Of a stretch of 64,000 nucleotides of DNA, positions 17,481 to 26,486 are shown in pieces. This stretch comes from CAZLYF01 sp964586835. Its GTDB lineage: Bacteria; Bacillota; Clostridia; Christensenellales; Aristaeellaceae. Both the position numbers and the translations under genes were made by a program. The notes under the pieces were generated by a model. The model saw only the letters and a list, made by a program, of their open reading frames with translations. It made no database searches and was not told the DNA's origin. Every line of letters starts with the position of its first letter. The stretch's first letter is position 1. The DNA lies in contig CAZPIC010000006.1 of the NCBI GenBank assembly GCA_964586835.1, positions 1-64,000 on the forward strand, in the 5' to 3' direction.

Positions 17481-17499
17481 ATAGGGGGCAAATAACATC

Positions 17500-18519
17500 C
17501 TGATTTCTGAGCTTCGCAGTGCGCTGGACCAATACACATTGGATGACATGAAGCGCCTGGCCATGGCACTATACAAGTCGATGCCCGCCAAACTGCGGGA
17601 TGAGAAAGACATCGATGACATGGTGCGAGATTTCAACGCCTTTGAGGCAGCGAGAAAGAAAAGCACCCAGAGCGGTGCTACGCCTTTGGACTTGAAGTCG
17701 TTGGGCGCAGAAATCACGCAGTTTCTTGAATTCGCCTACGCGCAGTATTACGTTGCTCCCAATACATTCGTACGCAAGCCAGAGCGGCCCAAATGGCGGT
17801 TTAAGGTGAAAAACTATATCAAACGGCTCCAGATGACCGCCCCTGAAACGGAGGAGGGGAAAACGGCGACAGAGCTGCTTTCCAAACTGTATGCCATGCT
17901 CTCGTATGCCTGCGGATATTACCTGTTCAACACGGAAGACCCTTTCCGCTCCATCGGCATGAAGCAGCAGGCCGTCCTGGAAGTCGTCATTGTGCGTCTA
18001 TTGGCCGACGGCATCAACGCTGCCAACCTTTCCAAGGCGATTTTGTTGATTGTCGATGGCTATACCGACAGAGAGACGATAACCATGTCGCTGATCCTGG
18101 CGTTGGTACACCGCATCCGGACGACGGACGGCAGGGAGACAGCCATCGCGCAGTGCAAACGTCTGTGGGAAAAGAAGGCTGCGGCGATCAAGCCAAAGGG
18201 CAGGGGCAGTGACTCCTATTTCCTGGACTACTGGGTGAAAGAAAGCCTGAATCATCTTGTGAGTCTGGTGTTCTTTTTCTATGCGGAACTGTATGAGTTT
18301 GACAGCGGGATCGACTATTTTTTAAACCACTACAAAGAATCGGACGCAGAAATCCACCTCTACGCGCTGCTGCATCACCTGCGCCTGTACGAACAGCCAG
18401 CGCTGTGGATGCGGGAATTCGAGCGTGCGAAGAAGCGCAATGTGAAGCCTAGGGTGACGCTGATTGACGAATACGACAGGCTTAAAGAAACGGGTGAGTT
18501 TAGCGCCAGTTACTATTAG
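17500..18519 (+). CDS. Conserved cytosolic protein of unknown function
   Basis: About 339 residues, mainly helical and charged, with no signal peptide or membrane segment. I recognise no domain. The in-frame upstream stop is at 17482-17484, and no ATG or GTG exists before 17548. A plausible amphipathic start (ISELRSALDQYTLDDMKRLA) runs through TTG 17539, so I place the start at CTG 17500. It lies 12 bp after AGGGGG, with ATT 17503 and ATC 17497 as rivals. If only common starts are allowed, TTG 17539 gives 326 residues. Encoded 85 bp after the secreted protein and possibly cotranscribed with it. Confidence 0.55.
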   Translation: MISELRSALDQYTLDDMKRLAMALYKSMPAKLRDEKDIDDMVRDFNAFEAARKKSTQSGATPLDLKSLGAEITQFLEFAYAQYYVAPNTFVRKPERPKWRFKVKNYIKRLQMTAPETEEGKTATELLSKLYAMLSYACGYYLFNTEDPFRSIGMKQQAVLEVVIVRLLADGINAANLSKAILLIVDGYTDRETITMSLILALVHRIRTTDGRETAIAQCKRLWEKKAAAIKPKGRGSDSYFLDYWVKESLNHLVSLVFFFYAELYEFDSGIDYFLNHYKESDAEIHLYALLHHLRLYEQPALWMREFERAKKRNVKPRVTLIDEYDRLKETGEFSASYY

Positions 18520-19319
18520 CAGGCGTTTTCCGCCTCGCACGGGCGCGTACCTTCCCGCTGGGCTCTCCAAGGGCTCGGACAGGCCTTGCTCCAGCGTGCA
18601 TCCCACCCTCTCCGTTCATACAGCACACAGCCCTGAGGGGGCTGTTTGAAAACCCGCACTCCGGATCGAACAGGATGCCGACGGAAGCGCCGACAGGATT
18701 GTCCTTCAACCGGATGCGCAGGTCGCACAAAAGGCCTCTCTTCCAGTCTGACCTCACCCCCCATCGAAGCGCCCCATCCGGAAAAAGTACGGAGCGATCG
18801 CAGCAAAACCGCGGCTGACAGGAAGGCGACTTCCGTGAGGGTATGCGACACTCCAGCGGAAATGGTTTTTCAAAGGAGGCGTCTGTAGCGGCGAGACCCG
18901 CATATCCCTCTGTCCACAGCGCCACCCTGTTTCCACCCAGGCACGCAGGCAGGCCCTGCAGGGATCTCTCTGTTTCATCTGGTTCTCTCCTGGCAGAAAG
19001 AAGCGTCAAGGGCGTCGTTTCCCCTCGCAGGAGAAACGCCACGCTGTATCGAGCACGAATGGTACTGTTCCCCTAAAGAGCTATCGAGCTCGACAAAGAA
19101 AAGCCGGCCAGCGGTCTTCGCGTTGGCCAGCTTAACGCTACGCTTCACCGGCAGAAAAGACTGTCGCCGGGGAAAAAGCGCGCGCAGTGGAAGATGCCTC
19201 CGTCCACCTCCCGCAGCGCCCATCAGGGCTGACCATGCGGTTTGACATTGGCACACCATCGTCTCCGCATTCTGTCACGCCAAGGAGCAGCATCTCGTCA
19301 ACAAATGGCTGTGCTTCCG
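18520..19319 (-). pseudogene. Decayed tandem paralog of the beta-propeller-like protein
   Basis: Directly after the stop of the gene at 19320-20537, the minus strand contains VTEA/MTEAxPFxxEMLLLGV (19323-19260), matching VTEALPLQEGMLLLGV of that gene. In another frame 19225-19150 shares a GAAGGGRR-x-LP-RA block with the same region of the intact gene. The similarity runs through several frames and stops, so this is a degenerate second copy. Residual coding is not credible. A CAGCCCC..GGGGCTG-type stem near 18630-18650 may be an old terminator. Confidence 0.55.
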
Positions 19320-20537
19320 TCATCCGCCCTCTATCCGTTCGTCATCAGAGATTGGCAGTGCTTCGTCAGGAAGCCATGCCGGCAGGGAGTTCGCCTTACC
19401 CACGAACGGAAGCCCAAGGAAGCCCGGCTCCTCAAGCGTCGCGCCCAACAGCCATGGCTCCCCCGCGGCATCCAGCGCAACGCCCATCATCTCCAACCTG
19501 TTTTCACCGATGTAGGGAAAGCTGGGGGCCTCCAGGACGCTCCCCTCCTCGTCCAACCTCATGTACCAGCTACCACCCAGCAGGGGGCTGTTTTCAAGAT
19601 TCAGCCCACGGCTGCCCACAAGGATTCCGTCCGCAGTGGACAACACGTAATCGGCTGCCTGGTATCCGTCCAGCTGGTATTCCCAAAGCTTTTCACCTTT
19701 CATTGTATACCCAAGGATCCATCCGATGCGGGTCCCTGGGCCGTCCTCCTCGTAAGTCCAGCCGGATGCGCTGGCTGCGATACGCCCGCCCCTGGTTATA
19801 GACACATCGCCCATGTACGTATCCTCGCCCAGATTGAGTTCGCGGGTCCAGCGGATGTTCCCGCGCAAATCGAGACGATGCAGCAGCCCAAGCCGGGAGC
19901 CGTCATCCAGGATACCCTCTCCGATCACGATAATCGCGTCCCCGTCCAGGACGCCTTTTTGGAATGTCATGCCGGCATAGGGAACTGTGGGAAACCTTGT
20001 GGACCACTGCCGCTCACCCTTCATGTCCAGGCGAACCACCAAGCCCTGCGCTCCGTCGCCGGCATCACCGGAACCAGGATAGTATGTGCCCAGGGCGAAA
20101 TATCCGTCCTTTACGGGCACGAGCCATTCCGTATGTGTCGACAGTTTGCGCGTGCGCATGATACGCCCCTCTGGAGATACGAACACCAGGTGAGAAGTAT
20201 ACTCCCCCGTTCTCTCTTCGAAATCCGGTTCCCGCCGGACAAGGACAGAAACGCGTCCGTCCGAAAGCAGGCGCGCGCATCGGAAAGTTCCGCCTCCCTC
20301 CTCCTGCAGCACCCAATGGATTTCGCCTTCCGGTCCGATGCGTGCCATCCAGCCGCTCACTTCGTTTTGCGCAACTCCCAGCAGCAACATCCCCTCCTGA
20401 AGCGGCAAGGCCTCTGTCACCAGCCCTGGCATCCGTGCATCGTCAAACGTTGTCCCCCTTCCAGACGACTCCTCCGCCCAGGCGACGGAAAACCCCGCTA
20501 GAAAGAGGCTGGCAAGCAGTATCAGGTATTTTTTCAT
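19320..20537 (-). CDS. Secreted beta-propeller-like protein of unknown function
   Basis: Exported protein of 405 residues with a signal peptide (KKYLILLASLFLAGFSVAWA). The mature chain has repeated units of 40-50 residues built as G-x-LV-x-LD-x-G-x-x-x-W (for example VVRLDMKGERQW, LHRLDLRGNIRW, ILGYTMKGEKLW, YMRLDEEGSV). This is the pattern of PQQ/WD-like propeller blades. No catalytic motif is seen. GGGAGTGAG precedes ATG 20537. Its stop overlaps the ATG of the decayed copy downstream. Likely an extracytoplasmic binding or sensory protein. Confidence 0.7.
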   Translation of the reverse strand: MKKYLILLASLFLAGFSVAWAEESSGRGTTFDDARMPGLVTEALPLQEGMLLLGVAQNEVSGWMARIGPEGEIHWVLQEEGGGTFRCARLLSDGRVSVLVRREPDFEERTGEYTSHLVFVSPEGRIMRTRKLSTHTEWLVPVKDGYFALGTYYPGSGDAGDGAQGLVVRLDMKGERQWSTRFPTVPYAGMTFQKGVLDGDAIIVIGEGILDDGSRLGLLHRLDLRGNIRWTRELNLGEDTYMGDVSITRGGRIAASASGWTYEEDGPGTRIGWILGYTMKGEKLWEYQLDGYQAADYVLSTADGILVGSRGLNLENSPLLGGSWYMRLDEEGSVLEAPSFPYIGENRLEMMGVALDAAGEPWLLGATLEEPGFLGLPFVGKANSLPAWLPDEALPISDDERIEGG

Positions 20538-21011
20538 CTTGGCTCACTCCCTCTCGTCTGCATGATATCCTCCTCCCCATGGGTGTCCATCGAAAGCATG
20601 GCAGTTCAGCTCGGGGGGAAGAAGACCGCTCTCAAGCCCTGTTTCTGCAAGGCTTTCCGAGCGCTGGCGCTTAAATAGAACTGTCGTTTCACAGCGGACA
20701 GGCCCTTCTCATCCAAAACCTGCTAAACGACTTCTGTTTGACTTCCACCTCATAAAAATGGAACTAAACACACTCCGCATTCATCTGCAGTCACCGCGAT
20801 ATGCCCTTTATCGAAAAAGGCGCGGTCTTTGCCCGGTTTCCTCTCTCGCTTCTGACCTTCGCGCACGCCATGCAGCCGCTCCCATCGTCGGTACGGGCGC
20901 TGCCACTGCCATCAGCATAAGCTGCAGAAGAAAGGAGAGCAGCGATGTTTAGGCCCTGTCAGCATCCTTGGAAAACTTCTTACCTTCGCAGATATGACGA
21001 GCTCCTTTCTC
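20538..21011. other. Intergenic stretch, nothing recognised
   Basis: Between the propeller-like gene and the broken DUF1801 gene. Short open frames on the plus strand (for example from 20758) have no ribosome binding site or family resemblance. It must hold the promoter of the minus-strand gene at 20537, but I see no clear -35/-10 pair. Confidence 0.4.
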
Positions 21012-21382
21012 CTATTGCCTCCAGAAGCTAATGGTATCCTTTTTGTCTTCGATGCTATAGGCGATGAGTTTGCGCAATAAATCATAATCCACCCTGTCCT
21101 CCCATTTTATCCTGAACAGTTCTTTTGTATGGAAGTATCCTGCTTTCTCTATCTCATCTTGAAATAATTCAATCGCCACACTTTCAGGAGCGACGGCAAT
21201 ATGTCCTTTGGCAATGCTGAAGCCAATGATAAAAGCACCGTGGTCAGAGAACATTGGATGATTCCATTTAATCTCTTCTACCAATTTCGGAAATTCACCT
21301 TCAATGTGATTCAGGATGTCTTTAAACGCTCACGTTTTGCTGGTTCATGAATGTGATCTAAAAATGCTTGGAACTCCCCCAT
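21012..21382 (-). pseudogene. DUF1801 (YdhG/frataxin-like iron chaperone) protein with a frameshift
   Basis: The minus strand from ATG 21382 (GAGGGG upstream) reads MGEFQAFLDHIHEPAKRERL and then leaves frame near 21320. The second frame continues KDILNHIEGEFPKLVEEIKW and on through NHPMFSDHGAFIIGFS to TISFWRQ at 21012. Together they form a full-length protein of about 123 residues of the DUF1801 family. One extra A in the AAA run at about 21318-21322 would restore the frame. This may be a genuine lesion or a homopolymer sequencing error. Proposed role in the family is iron handling. Confidence 0.75.
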
Positions 21383-21889
21383 GTCGTTCCCCTCTCCCCC
21401 TTTGTTTTTTAGTCTCCTGAACAGGTCGTACAGAACGAGGATCGTCGGGTCATCCGCGAGGAATACAGTTACAGGAACCCAGCTGTATTGAAAAAGAGAG
21501 CACTCCATCCTGTCCGTGCAGACAGCCTTTTTACGAAAGCGACCGGTCCCCGGAAACGGTTCAAGGCCAGCACGCCCCGGGAATACCGAAAAAGCATCAT
21601 TCAAGGACTGTAACAGTTCATCAGCATCTCATCGCGAGGATAGATTCTGGCGGTTCATGCATAAGCCGCCCCTGTTTCACTCCGCTGTCTTTCGCTTGCC
21701 CCCTTGTGGAAGGATGGCCCGGATCCGGCCTCTCATCCCTTCGTGCTTTCTCTTTGAGCATCCTCAGTGTCGCCGCCTTTAAGCCCGTGTGAACCCCTTT
21801 TCAACCCCTTTGGACCCTTGATTCTCAACGCACTCTCCAGGTGCAACCACGCGTGTCTGCGAGGCCAACTCTCTTGAACCTCAAAATGT
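21383..21889. other. Non-coding stretch containing repeat copy 2
   Basis: Contains the second copy of the 210-bp repeat (21484-21700) and no recognisable gene. The weak open frames on either strand look like chance. Confidence 0.4.
21484..21700 (+). repeat. Diverged ~210-bp direct repeat, copy 2
   Basis: Counterpart of 16443-16655 in the same orientation. The best preserved block is GGAAACGGTTCAAGGCC (21556-21572), followed by GATTCTGGCGGTTCATGCATAAG in the place of the related tail of copy 1. No terminal repeats or coding capacity were identified. Confidence 0.5.
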
Positions 21890-22754
21890 ATTATACTCAG
21901 ATTCGACCTCTCCCAAACCATGACGTTCACGCCCTTCCGCCATATGGGTTCCTGCGAAGGGCTGGCTATCAGGTCTGGTCGGGGAGATGACGCCATGAGC
22001 GGTGAAGGAAGTCCCATCCCGCACGTTATAGCTTTCAAGAAACCTCCGCGCCATCTTCCCTAAGAGCTTGTCCCTGCCCTGGCTGAAGACCGGCACTGGG
22101 AGTCGCTCCGCCTTGCCCGTGCAAAACCTCTGGATGATGTTGCAGAGGAAGTTGTGGTTAGAGAGCTTGGTAGCACCTGCTTAGGAAGGATCTGTTCGGG
22201 GAAGGGCCGGGCAGACCTGCCGAGGGCAGGGGAGAACGTGCCGTCGAGCCTCAGGTTGGAGGCGGTCTGGCCCTCCGGTCGCGGCCCTTTTCTCCACCAG
22301 AAAGGGAGTGAGTTTGCAGCAGGTACATGAGAGTCGCACCGTTGCCAAATAACTGAGGGCGGGATCAAGCTGGGTTTGATCCCGCCACACAGGAACAGGT
22401 CACACTTCCGCTTGGCATCTTTCCTGCCAGTCCTGATCCCCCTTAAGGCAGACTGTCCCTGAAGGAGGCAAGGGTAACAAAGCAGGATCTCCAAAGGAGC
22501 TTAAGCGCGGAAGTCCTGTGTTTTCCCTCAGACTCTCTGCAGACTTCCACTTAGGAAAACCGGGCAAGCCAGGCTGTCAACGCCCGTGCCCCCTTGAAGA
22601 AGTCAGGAAAACGGGCTTCAGAATACTCAGCGCTGCCAGCAGTGTCGCTGGCCCCGATACAGGCACCACCCAGTTCTTGCGAACATCCGAATGGTAGCAG
22701 GGGCTGTAAGGGATTTTGAGCAACAGCGTCCTCCAAGGTTTGCGTAGTATGCAA
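21890..22754 (-). mobile_element. Second decayed IS110-family transposase
   Basis: Minus strand, several frames. 22680-22555 reads GACIGASDT then FFKGARALTAWLARF. After a stop come VEVCRESEGKHR and SCFVTLAS (22551-22450), then GRKDAKRKCDLF and IKPSLIPP (22430-22360). In order these match the N-terminal half of IS110 transposases (ACIGxTD, MESTGKYW, SC.VTLA, DRKDAK, SFIPP). The C-terminal part below 22340 is too degraded to align. Clearly inactive and distinct in sequence from the copy at 8570-9217. Confidence 0.7.
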
Positions 22755-22854
22755 GCCCTCTCTTAGGATGGTATAGTGTTCCTAACGACATGGCGAAAGC
22801 ACGCTGCGTTTCATCACCCCGTGGGTGTCTTTCGCAGAAAGGCGGATGATCAAT

Positions 22855-24426
22855 ATGAAACGGTTATGGGCGACCCTGTTGATGCTGACGCTTCTTTTGC
22901 CGCTGCTTTCCCAAGGCCTTGCAGCGAGCTCTCCCGTGCCGGACGAGATACCGGAGGACCTGGGAGGGAAAACGGTCTATGGCTTTCTCGTGGACCTGAG
23001 AAAAACGTATCTTCCTAATAAAGTCTTTGCAGATACTGCCAAATATACCGATCAGGACAGGGAAGATGCCAGGAAAGCCATTGAACTGATCGTACGCAGT
23101 ACGACCGCCATCATGGAAGCGGCAGAAAAAGAAGACAGCTCCAACCTCTATCTGCGTGCCTGGGCACTGGATCTGTCCTATCAGGACACCGGAGATCCAC
23201 AGACCAAGCAGCAGTCGCTGGAGGACTACCGCAAGACCATCGAGAAGGGCGATACCTTTGCCCAGGCGGATTATGACAGGCTTCTGGAGCTAGAGGTGAT
23301 GGCAGCGCCCCTGCATTGGCATATGGCTCAGATGCTCACCCCAGAAGAACTGGGAGAGATCCTGGGTGTTCCCGGTGCCTCCTTGTCCTTAGTCCGTTCA
23401 GCCTATGAGAAAGAGGATAGCAGCAGGCGTGCGGTAGGATATGTGTCGAGCACAGCCGCTCACCCGGCATTGGGAACGATCCACCTCATTGCGGAGCCGC
23501 AGGGGGGGAGCGCACGATTCAAGCTGCTGAGCAAGAAAGAGAATGCCTTTCTCGGCAGGATAGAGCCGCTGGAAGGCCTCGGGGACGAGGCTGTAGCGAT
23601 GATGCTGGTCAATAAGCAAAACAATCCTGTGCGTTATGCTGCCCTGCTGGTACGCAAAGGGGACCTGGTGCTCCAGGCATGGGTACCCGCCGGATTCCAT
23701 GGGATGGACGCGGCTGACGCAGCGAGGGAGATCTGCAGCCGAGTACTGTCTAACATGGACGATGTTCAAAGACCCCTTCCTCCCCCTCCCGCTACCCTGT
23801 CGGAGCCGTCCGTAGCGGATGTCCTGCCAAAATCGGATGCGGGAGCATCTCCGGTGCCCGACGTACTGCCAGAGGATCTGGGCGGGAAGACCGAATACGG
23901 GTTTGTTCTGGATATCCTGAACACGCACATCAAAAAGGAAGTGTTCTCTGACCCCAAATGGACGGAAGAGGACCGCAACAATGCCAGACGCGCCATCCGA
24001 CTGGTGGTGGAGACGCTTAACACCCGCTTTGACATCTCAGGGCAGGATGTCTATCAGCTCGAAATGCGGGGAAAATGCTACAGTGCGGCGTACGACGACA
24101 CAGGCAACCCGCTTTTTCGGGACCTGGCCATCAACGACTATAAGCAGTCCATGATCGGGGACTTCTATCTGGCCAAGAAAGACTACGATCGCCTGGCTAC
24201 GCCGGTGCTTTCATCCTTGGGATGGATGGGTAAGGGGGATCAGGGGGCACAAGTAAGCATCCTGCAGCAGTGGCTGAATCAGGCAGGATATCCGCTTGAG
24301 TTGTCCGGGATGTTTGACGCGAAAACGGCAGAAGCCGTCCAAGCGTATCGAAAAGATCATGGGCTTCAGGAAGATGACGGCGCGGATTTGGCCTTTTTGC
24401 TTTCTTTATATGCGAAGGTACCCTGA
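22855..24426 (+). CDS. Secreted duplicated-domain protein with C-terminal peptidoglycan-binding domain
   Basis: Exported protein of 523 residues. The signal peptide covers about residues 1-23 (KRLWATLLMLTLLLPLLSQGLA). Two repeats of about 90 residues start with SPVPDEIPEDLGGKTVYGF (residue 27) and SPVPDVLPEDLGGKTEYGF (residue 342) and continue with similar YTDQDREDARKAIEL / WTEEDRNNARRAIRL helices. Residues 465-520 are a PG_binding_1 domain (KGDQGAQVSILQQWLNQAGYP.. SGMFDAKTAEAVQAYRKDHGL), which would anchor the protein to the wall. The middle part is unassigned. AAGGCGG upstream supports ATG 22855. A terminator follows. Confidence 0.75.
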   Translation: MKRLWATLLMLTLLLPLLSQGLAASSPVPDEIPEDLGGKTVYGFLVDLRKTYLPNKVFADTAKYTDQDREDARKAIELIVRSTTAIMEAAEKEDSSNLYLRAWALDLSYQDTGDPQTKQQSLEDYRKTIEKGDTFAQADYDRLLELEVMAAPLHWHMAQMLTPEELGEILGVPGASLSLVRSAYEKEDSSRRAVGYVSSTAAHPALGTIHLIAEPQGGSARFKLLSKKENAFLGRIEPLEGLGDEAVAMMLVNKQNNPVRYAALLVRKGDLVLQAWVPAGFHGMDAADAAREICSRVLSNMDDVQRPLPPPPATLSEPSVADVLPKSDAGASPVPDVLPEDLGGKTEYGFVLDILNTHIKKEVFSDPKWTEEDRNNARRAIRLVVETLNTRFDISGQDVYQLEMRGKCYSAAYDDTGNPLFRDLAINDYKQSMIGDFYLAKKDYDRLATPVLSSLGWMGKGDQGAQVSILQQWLNQAGYPLELSGMFDAKTAEAVQAYRKDHGLQEDDGADLAFLLSLYAKVP

Positions 24427-24517
24427 GGCGAACGAAAGGCCTAACGGAGTATAAAAACAGAAGGCAGCCAGCTTTTTATCCGGCTCCACACCAGAGAGCA
24501 CGGCGGTGTGCATGGAA

Positions 24518-24542
24518 AGCACGGCGCCGTGCTGCCTGTTTT
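24518..24542. terminator. Bidirectional terminator between convergent genes
   Basis: AGCACGGCGCCGTGCT (24518-24533) is a perfect 16-bp palindrome that can form a stem with a GCGC loop and is followed by GCCTGTTTT. It lies between the plus-strand secreted protein and the minus-strand amidohydrolase, whose stop overlaps the U run. Confidence 0.55.
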
Positions 24543-25716
24543 ACGGGACCTGAAATTCAAGAACGATCCTGCACAGGGCCTCGACCCCCGGTGCAAGAAT
24601 GCTGTCGTTGAAGACATACGCGGGGTCGTGAAGAGGGACGACCGGTTTACCCTCCCTGTCGCTTCCCAGGAATAGGAATACCCCCGGGATCTCCTGTTGA
24701 AATAGCGCAAATTCCTCGCAGCCCATCTCACAGGGGATCTCGTCGGTTACTCTGGCAGGGCCCAAACCGGCTGTCAGAATTGTACTGATCTTTGCAGACA
24801 GAGCCGGGTCATTACACACCGGAGGCATGATCCTGTCATACTTCAGTTCGTATCCTGCCCTGGCTGCCTGGGTGACACCCTGAACGAGCTCCTTGAAGCG
24901 CCGGGCGATGAAGTCCCTGGCGTCCTGGTGGTATGCCCTGACTGTCCCCTCAAGGGTCACCTTGTCTGGAATGACGTTCACCGCCGTGCCGCCCTGGATC
25001 TTGCCGATCGTGATCAGAGCAGGCCTCGTCGGGTCCATTTCCCGGCTGATGATACTTTGAACGGTGGAAATCACATTCGCCGCCGTCACGATGGGATCAA
25101 CCGCCAGATGCGGCCAGGCGCCATGCCCCGGCCTGCCCAGGATGTCCAAACGAAAAACATCGCTGGAGGCCAACACCGGTCCGGCCTTCACGCCGATGAT
25201 CCCTTCCCTGAGACCAGGCCAATTATGGATATGGACGATGGCATCCACCTCCGGGTGATGAAGGCTGCCCGCCTGTATGAGCGCTGTCGCCCCTCCGGTT
25301 TCCTCTTCGGAGGGCTGAAAGATCAGCTTAATGTTCCCTTTGATCTTCTCCCGCATCATCGAAAGGATTTTCGCTGCCCCCAGGACGATCGTCATGTTTC
25401 CGTCGTGGCCGCAACCGTGGAAGACGCCTCTGTTTTCAGACGCATATTCCACGCCGGAACATTCGTCCATGGCCAGAGCATCGAGGCAGGCCCTTATCCC
25501 GACGGTCGGTCCGCTCTGCAATCCCCGCAGAAGCGCCACCACCCCTGTTCCGCCTATACCCGTCCGCACCTCAAGCCCCAGCTCTTTCAGGTACGCGGCT
25601 ATTTTTTCAGCCGTGCGGTATTCTTTGAAACCCAGTTCCGGAAAGCGGTGAAGGTCTTTCCTGATCCTGACGAGCTCATCGTGTAGATCAGCACTTTTAT
25701 TTGCAAGTTCCATCAT
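24541..25716 (-). CDS. M20-family amidohydrolase
   Basis: Zinc or manganese peptidase-type hydrolase of 391 residues that removes acyl groups from amino acids or similar amides (AmaA/hippurate hydrolase subfamily). Metal ligands are visible: Cys and His in GCGHDG (near residue 100), Glu-Glu in PSEEETGG (near 135), His in HIHNWPG (near 165) and the late His in PLHDPAY (near 365). The normally conserved RADxDAL motif reads RACLDAL, a mild deviation. The dimerisation insert is at about 185-300. The paired ATGATG at 25716 with AGGAAGG upstream sets the start. Monocistronic as far as I can see. Confidence 0.87.
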   Translation of the reverse strand: MMELANKSADLHDELVRIRKDLHRFPELGFKEYRTAEKIAAYLKELGLEVRTGIGGTGVVALLRGLQSGPTVGIRACLDALAMDECSGVEYASENRGVFHGCGHDGNMTIVLGAAKILSMMREKIKGNIKLIFQPSEEETGGATALIQAGSLHHPEVDAIVHIHNWPGLREGIIGVKAGPVLASSDVFRLDILGRPGHGAWPHLAVDPIVTAANVISTVQSIISREMDPTRPALITIGKIQGGTAVNVIPDKVTLEGTVRAYHQDARDFIARRFKELVQGVTQAARAGYELKYDRIMPPVCNDPALSAKISTILTAGLGPARVTDEIPCEMGCEEFALFQQEIPGVFLFLGSDREGKPVVPLHDPAYVFNDSILAPGVEALCRIVLEFQVP

Positions 25717-25937
25717 GACCCTTCCTGTGCGCATGCAGGTTCTCAGCCTAAGCTTCACGCTGCCCGCCATTGTCCAGCTGGATCTTCAGCCTTCCGCCCA
25801 TCCTGACGGCCATCGTGCCATAAGCAAGGATTCCATTTCAAGCGCCTTGTGCGCCGCCCGGACACAACCCGCCAGCGTTCCTTCACGCCTCCTGCGATGC
25901 CTTGTTCGTCTTTTCATGGCTGTTTCACGCCCTGTGC

Positions 25938-26486
25938 CTAAAACAAAAGGTCCTCCACCGCCATGCGAGGCATGGGGTGGTTGCGTTCCTGGTTATGCGG
26001 GGATAAAAGCATTGGGTCACCGGGATAGCCCACCGCCATCAGGTGGACGATCTCAAAGTCTTCCGGTATCTCAAACAGTTCCCGGGCCTCTTTTCGTTTG
26101 AAGCCGGCCATGGGATGCGCGACCAACCCGCGATGCTCTGCTTCCAGCATGAGAAAACCCGCTGCACAGCCAGCGTCAGACATATGCCAGCGGTTGTCCT
26201 TTCCCCCTTTGGTGAAGGTCCTCTTAGCCAGTGTCAGGATCAGCGCCGGTGCAATGCCCGCCCATTCCTGGTTGGCAGGGGTCATGATGCCTGCCAGGAC
26301 CTCCCTGCGTTCGCCCCGGGCGACCAGAAAGCGCCAGGGCTGCTCATTAAAACAGGAAGGGGCGAAACTCGCGGCTTCCACCAGTGCCAGGAGCGTCTCC
26401 TCCGGAACCTCCCGGGAGCTCACGGCGCGGTTGGCAAAACGGGTCCTGATTTCGAGCATGACGTCAAAGCGGGACAAGCGGTTCAT
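25938..26486 (-). CDS. Nitroreductase-family flavoprotein
   Basis: FMN-dependent oxidoreductase of 182 residues. N-terminal R-x-R-FANR, the flavin loop SFAPSCFNEQPWRF (near residue 40) and a C-terminal LMAVGYPGDP match the family, as does the length. Members reduce nitroaromatics, quinones or act in anaerobic redox balance. Physiological substrate unknown. GAGGAAAT precedes ATG 26486. Confidence 0.85.
   Translation of the reverse strand: MNRLSRFDVMLEIRTRFANRAVSSREVPEETLLALVEAASFAPSCFNEQPWRFLVARGERREVLAGIMTPANQEWAGIAPALILTLAKRTFTKGGKDNRWHMSDAGCAAGFLMLEAEHRGLVAHPMAGFKRKEARELFEIPEDFEIVHLMAVGYPGDPMLLSPHNQERNHPMPRMAVEDLLF

Noticed and set aside
16659..17717. 352-codon open frame on the minus strand
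   Set aside because: It is antisense to the secreted protein at 16698, has no ribosome binding site and no domain; the plus-strand protein has a signal peptide and conserved residues.
19242..20501. 419-codon open frame on the plus strand
   Set aside because: Antisense to the propeller-like secreted gene, which has a signal peptide and repeated blades.
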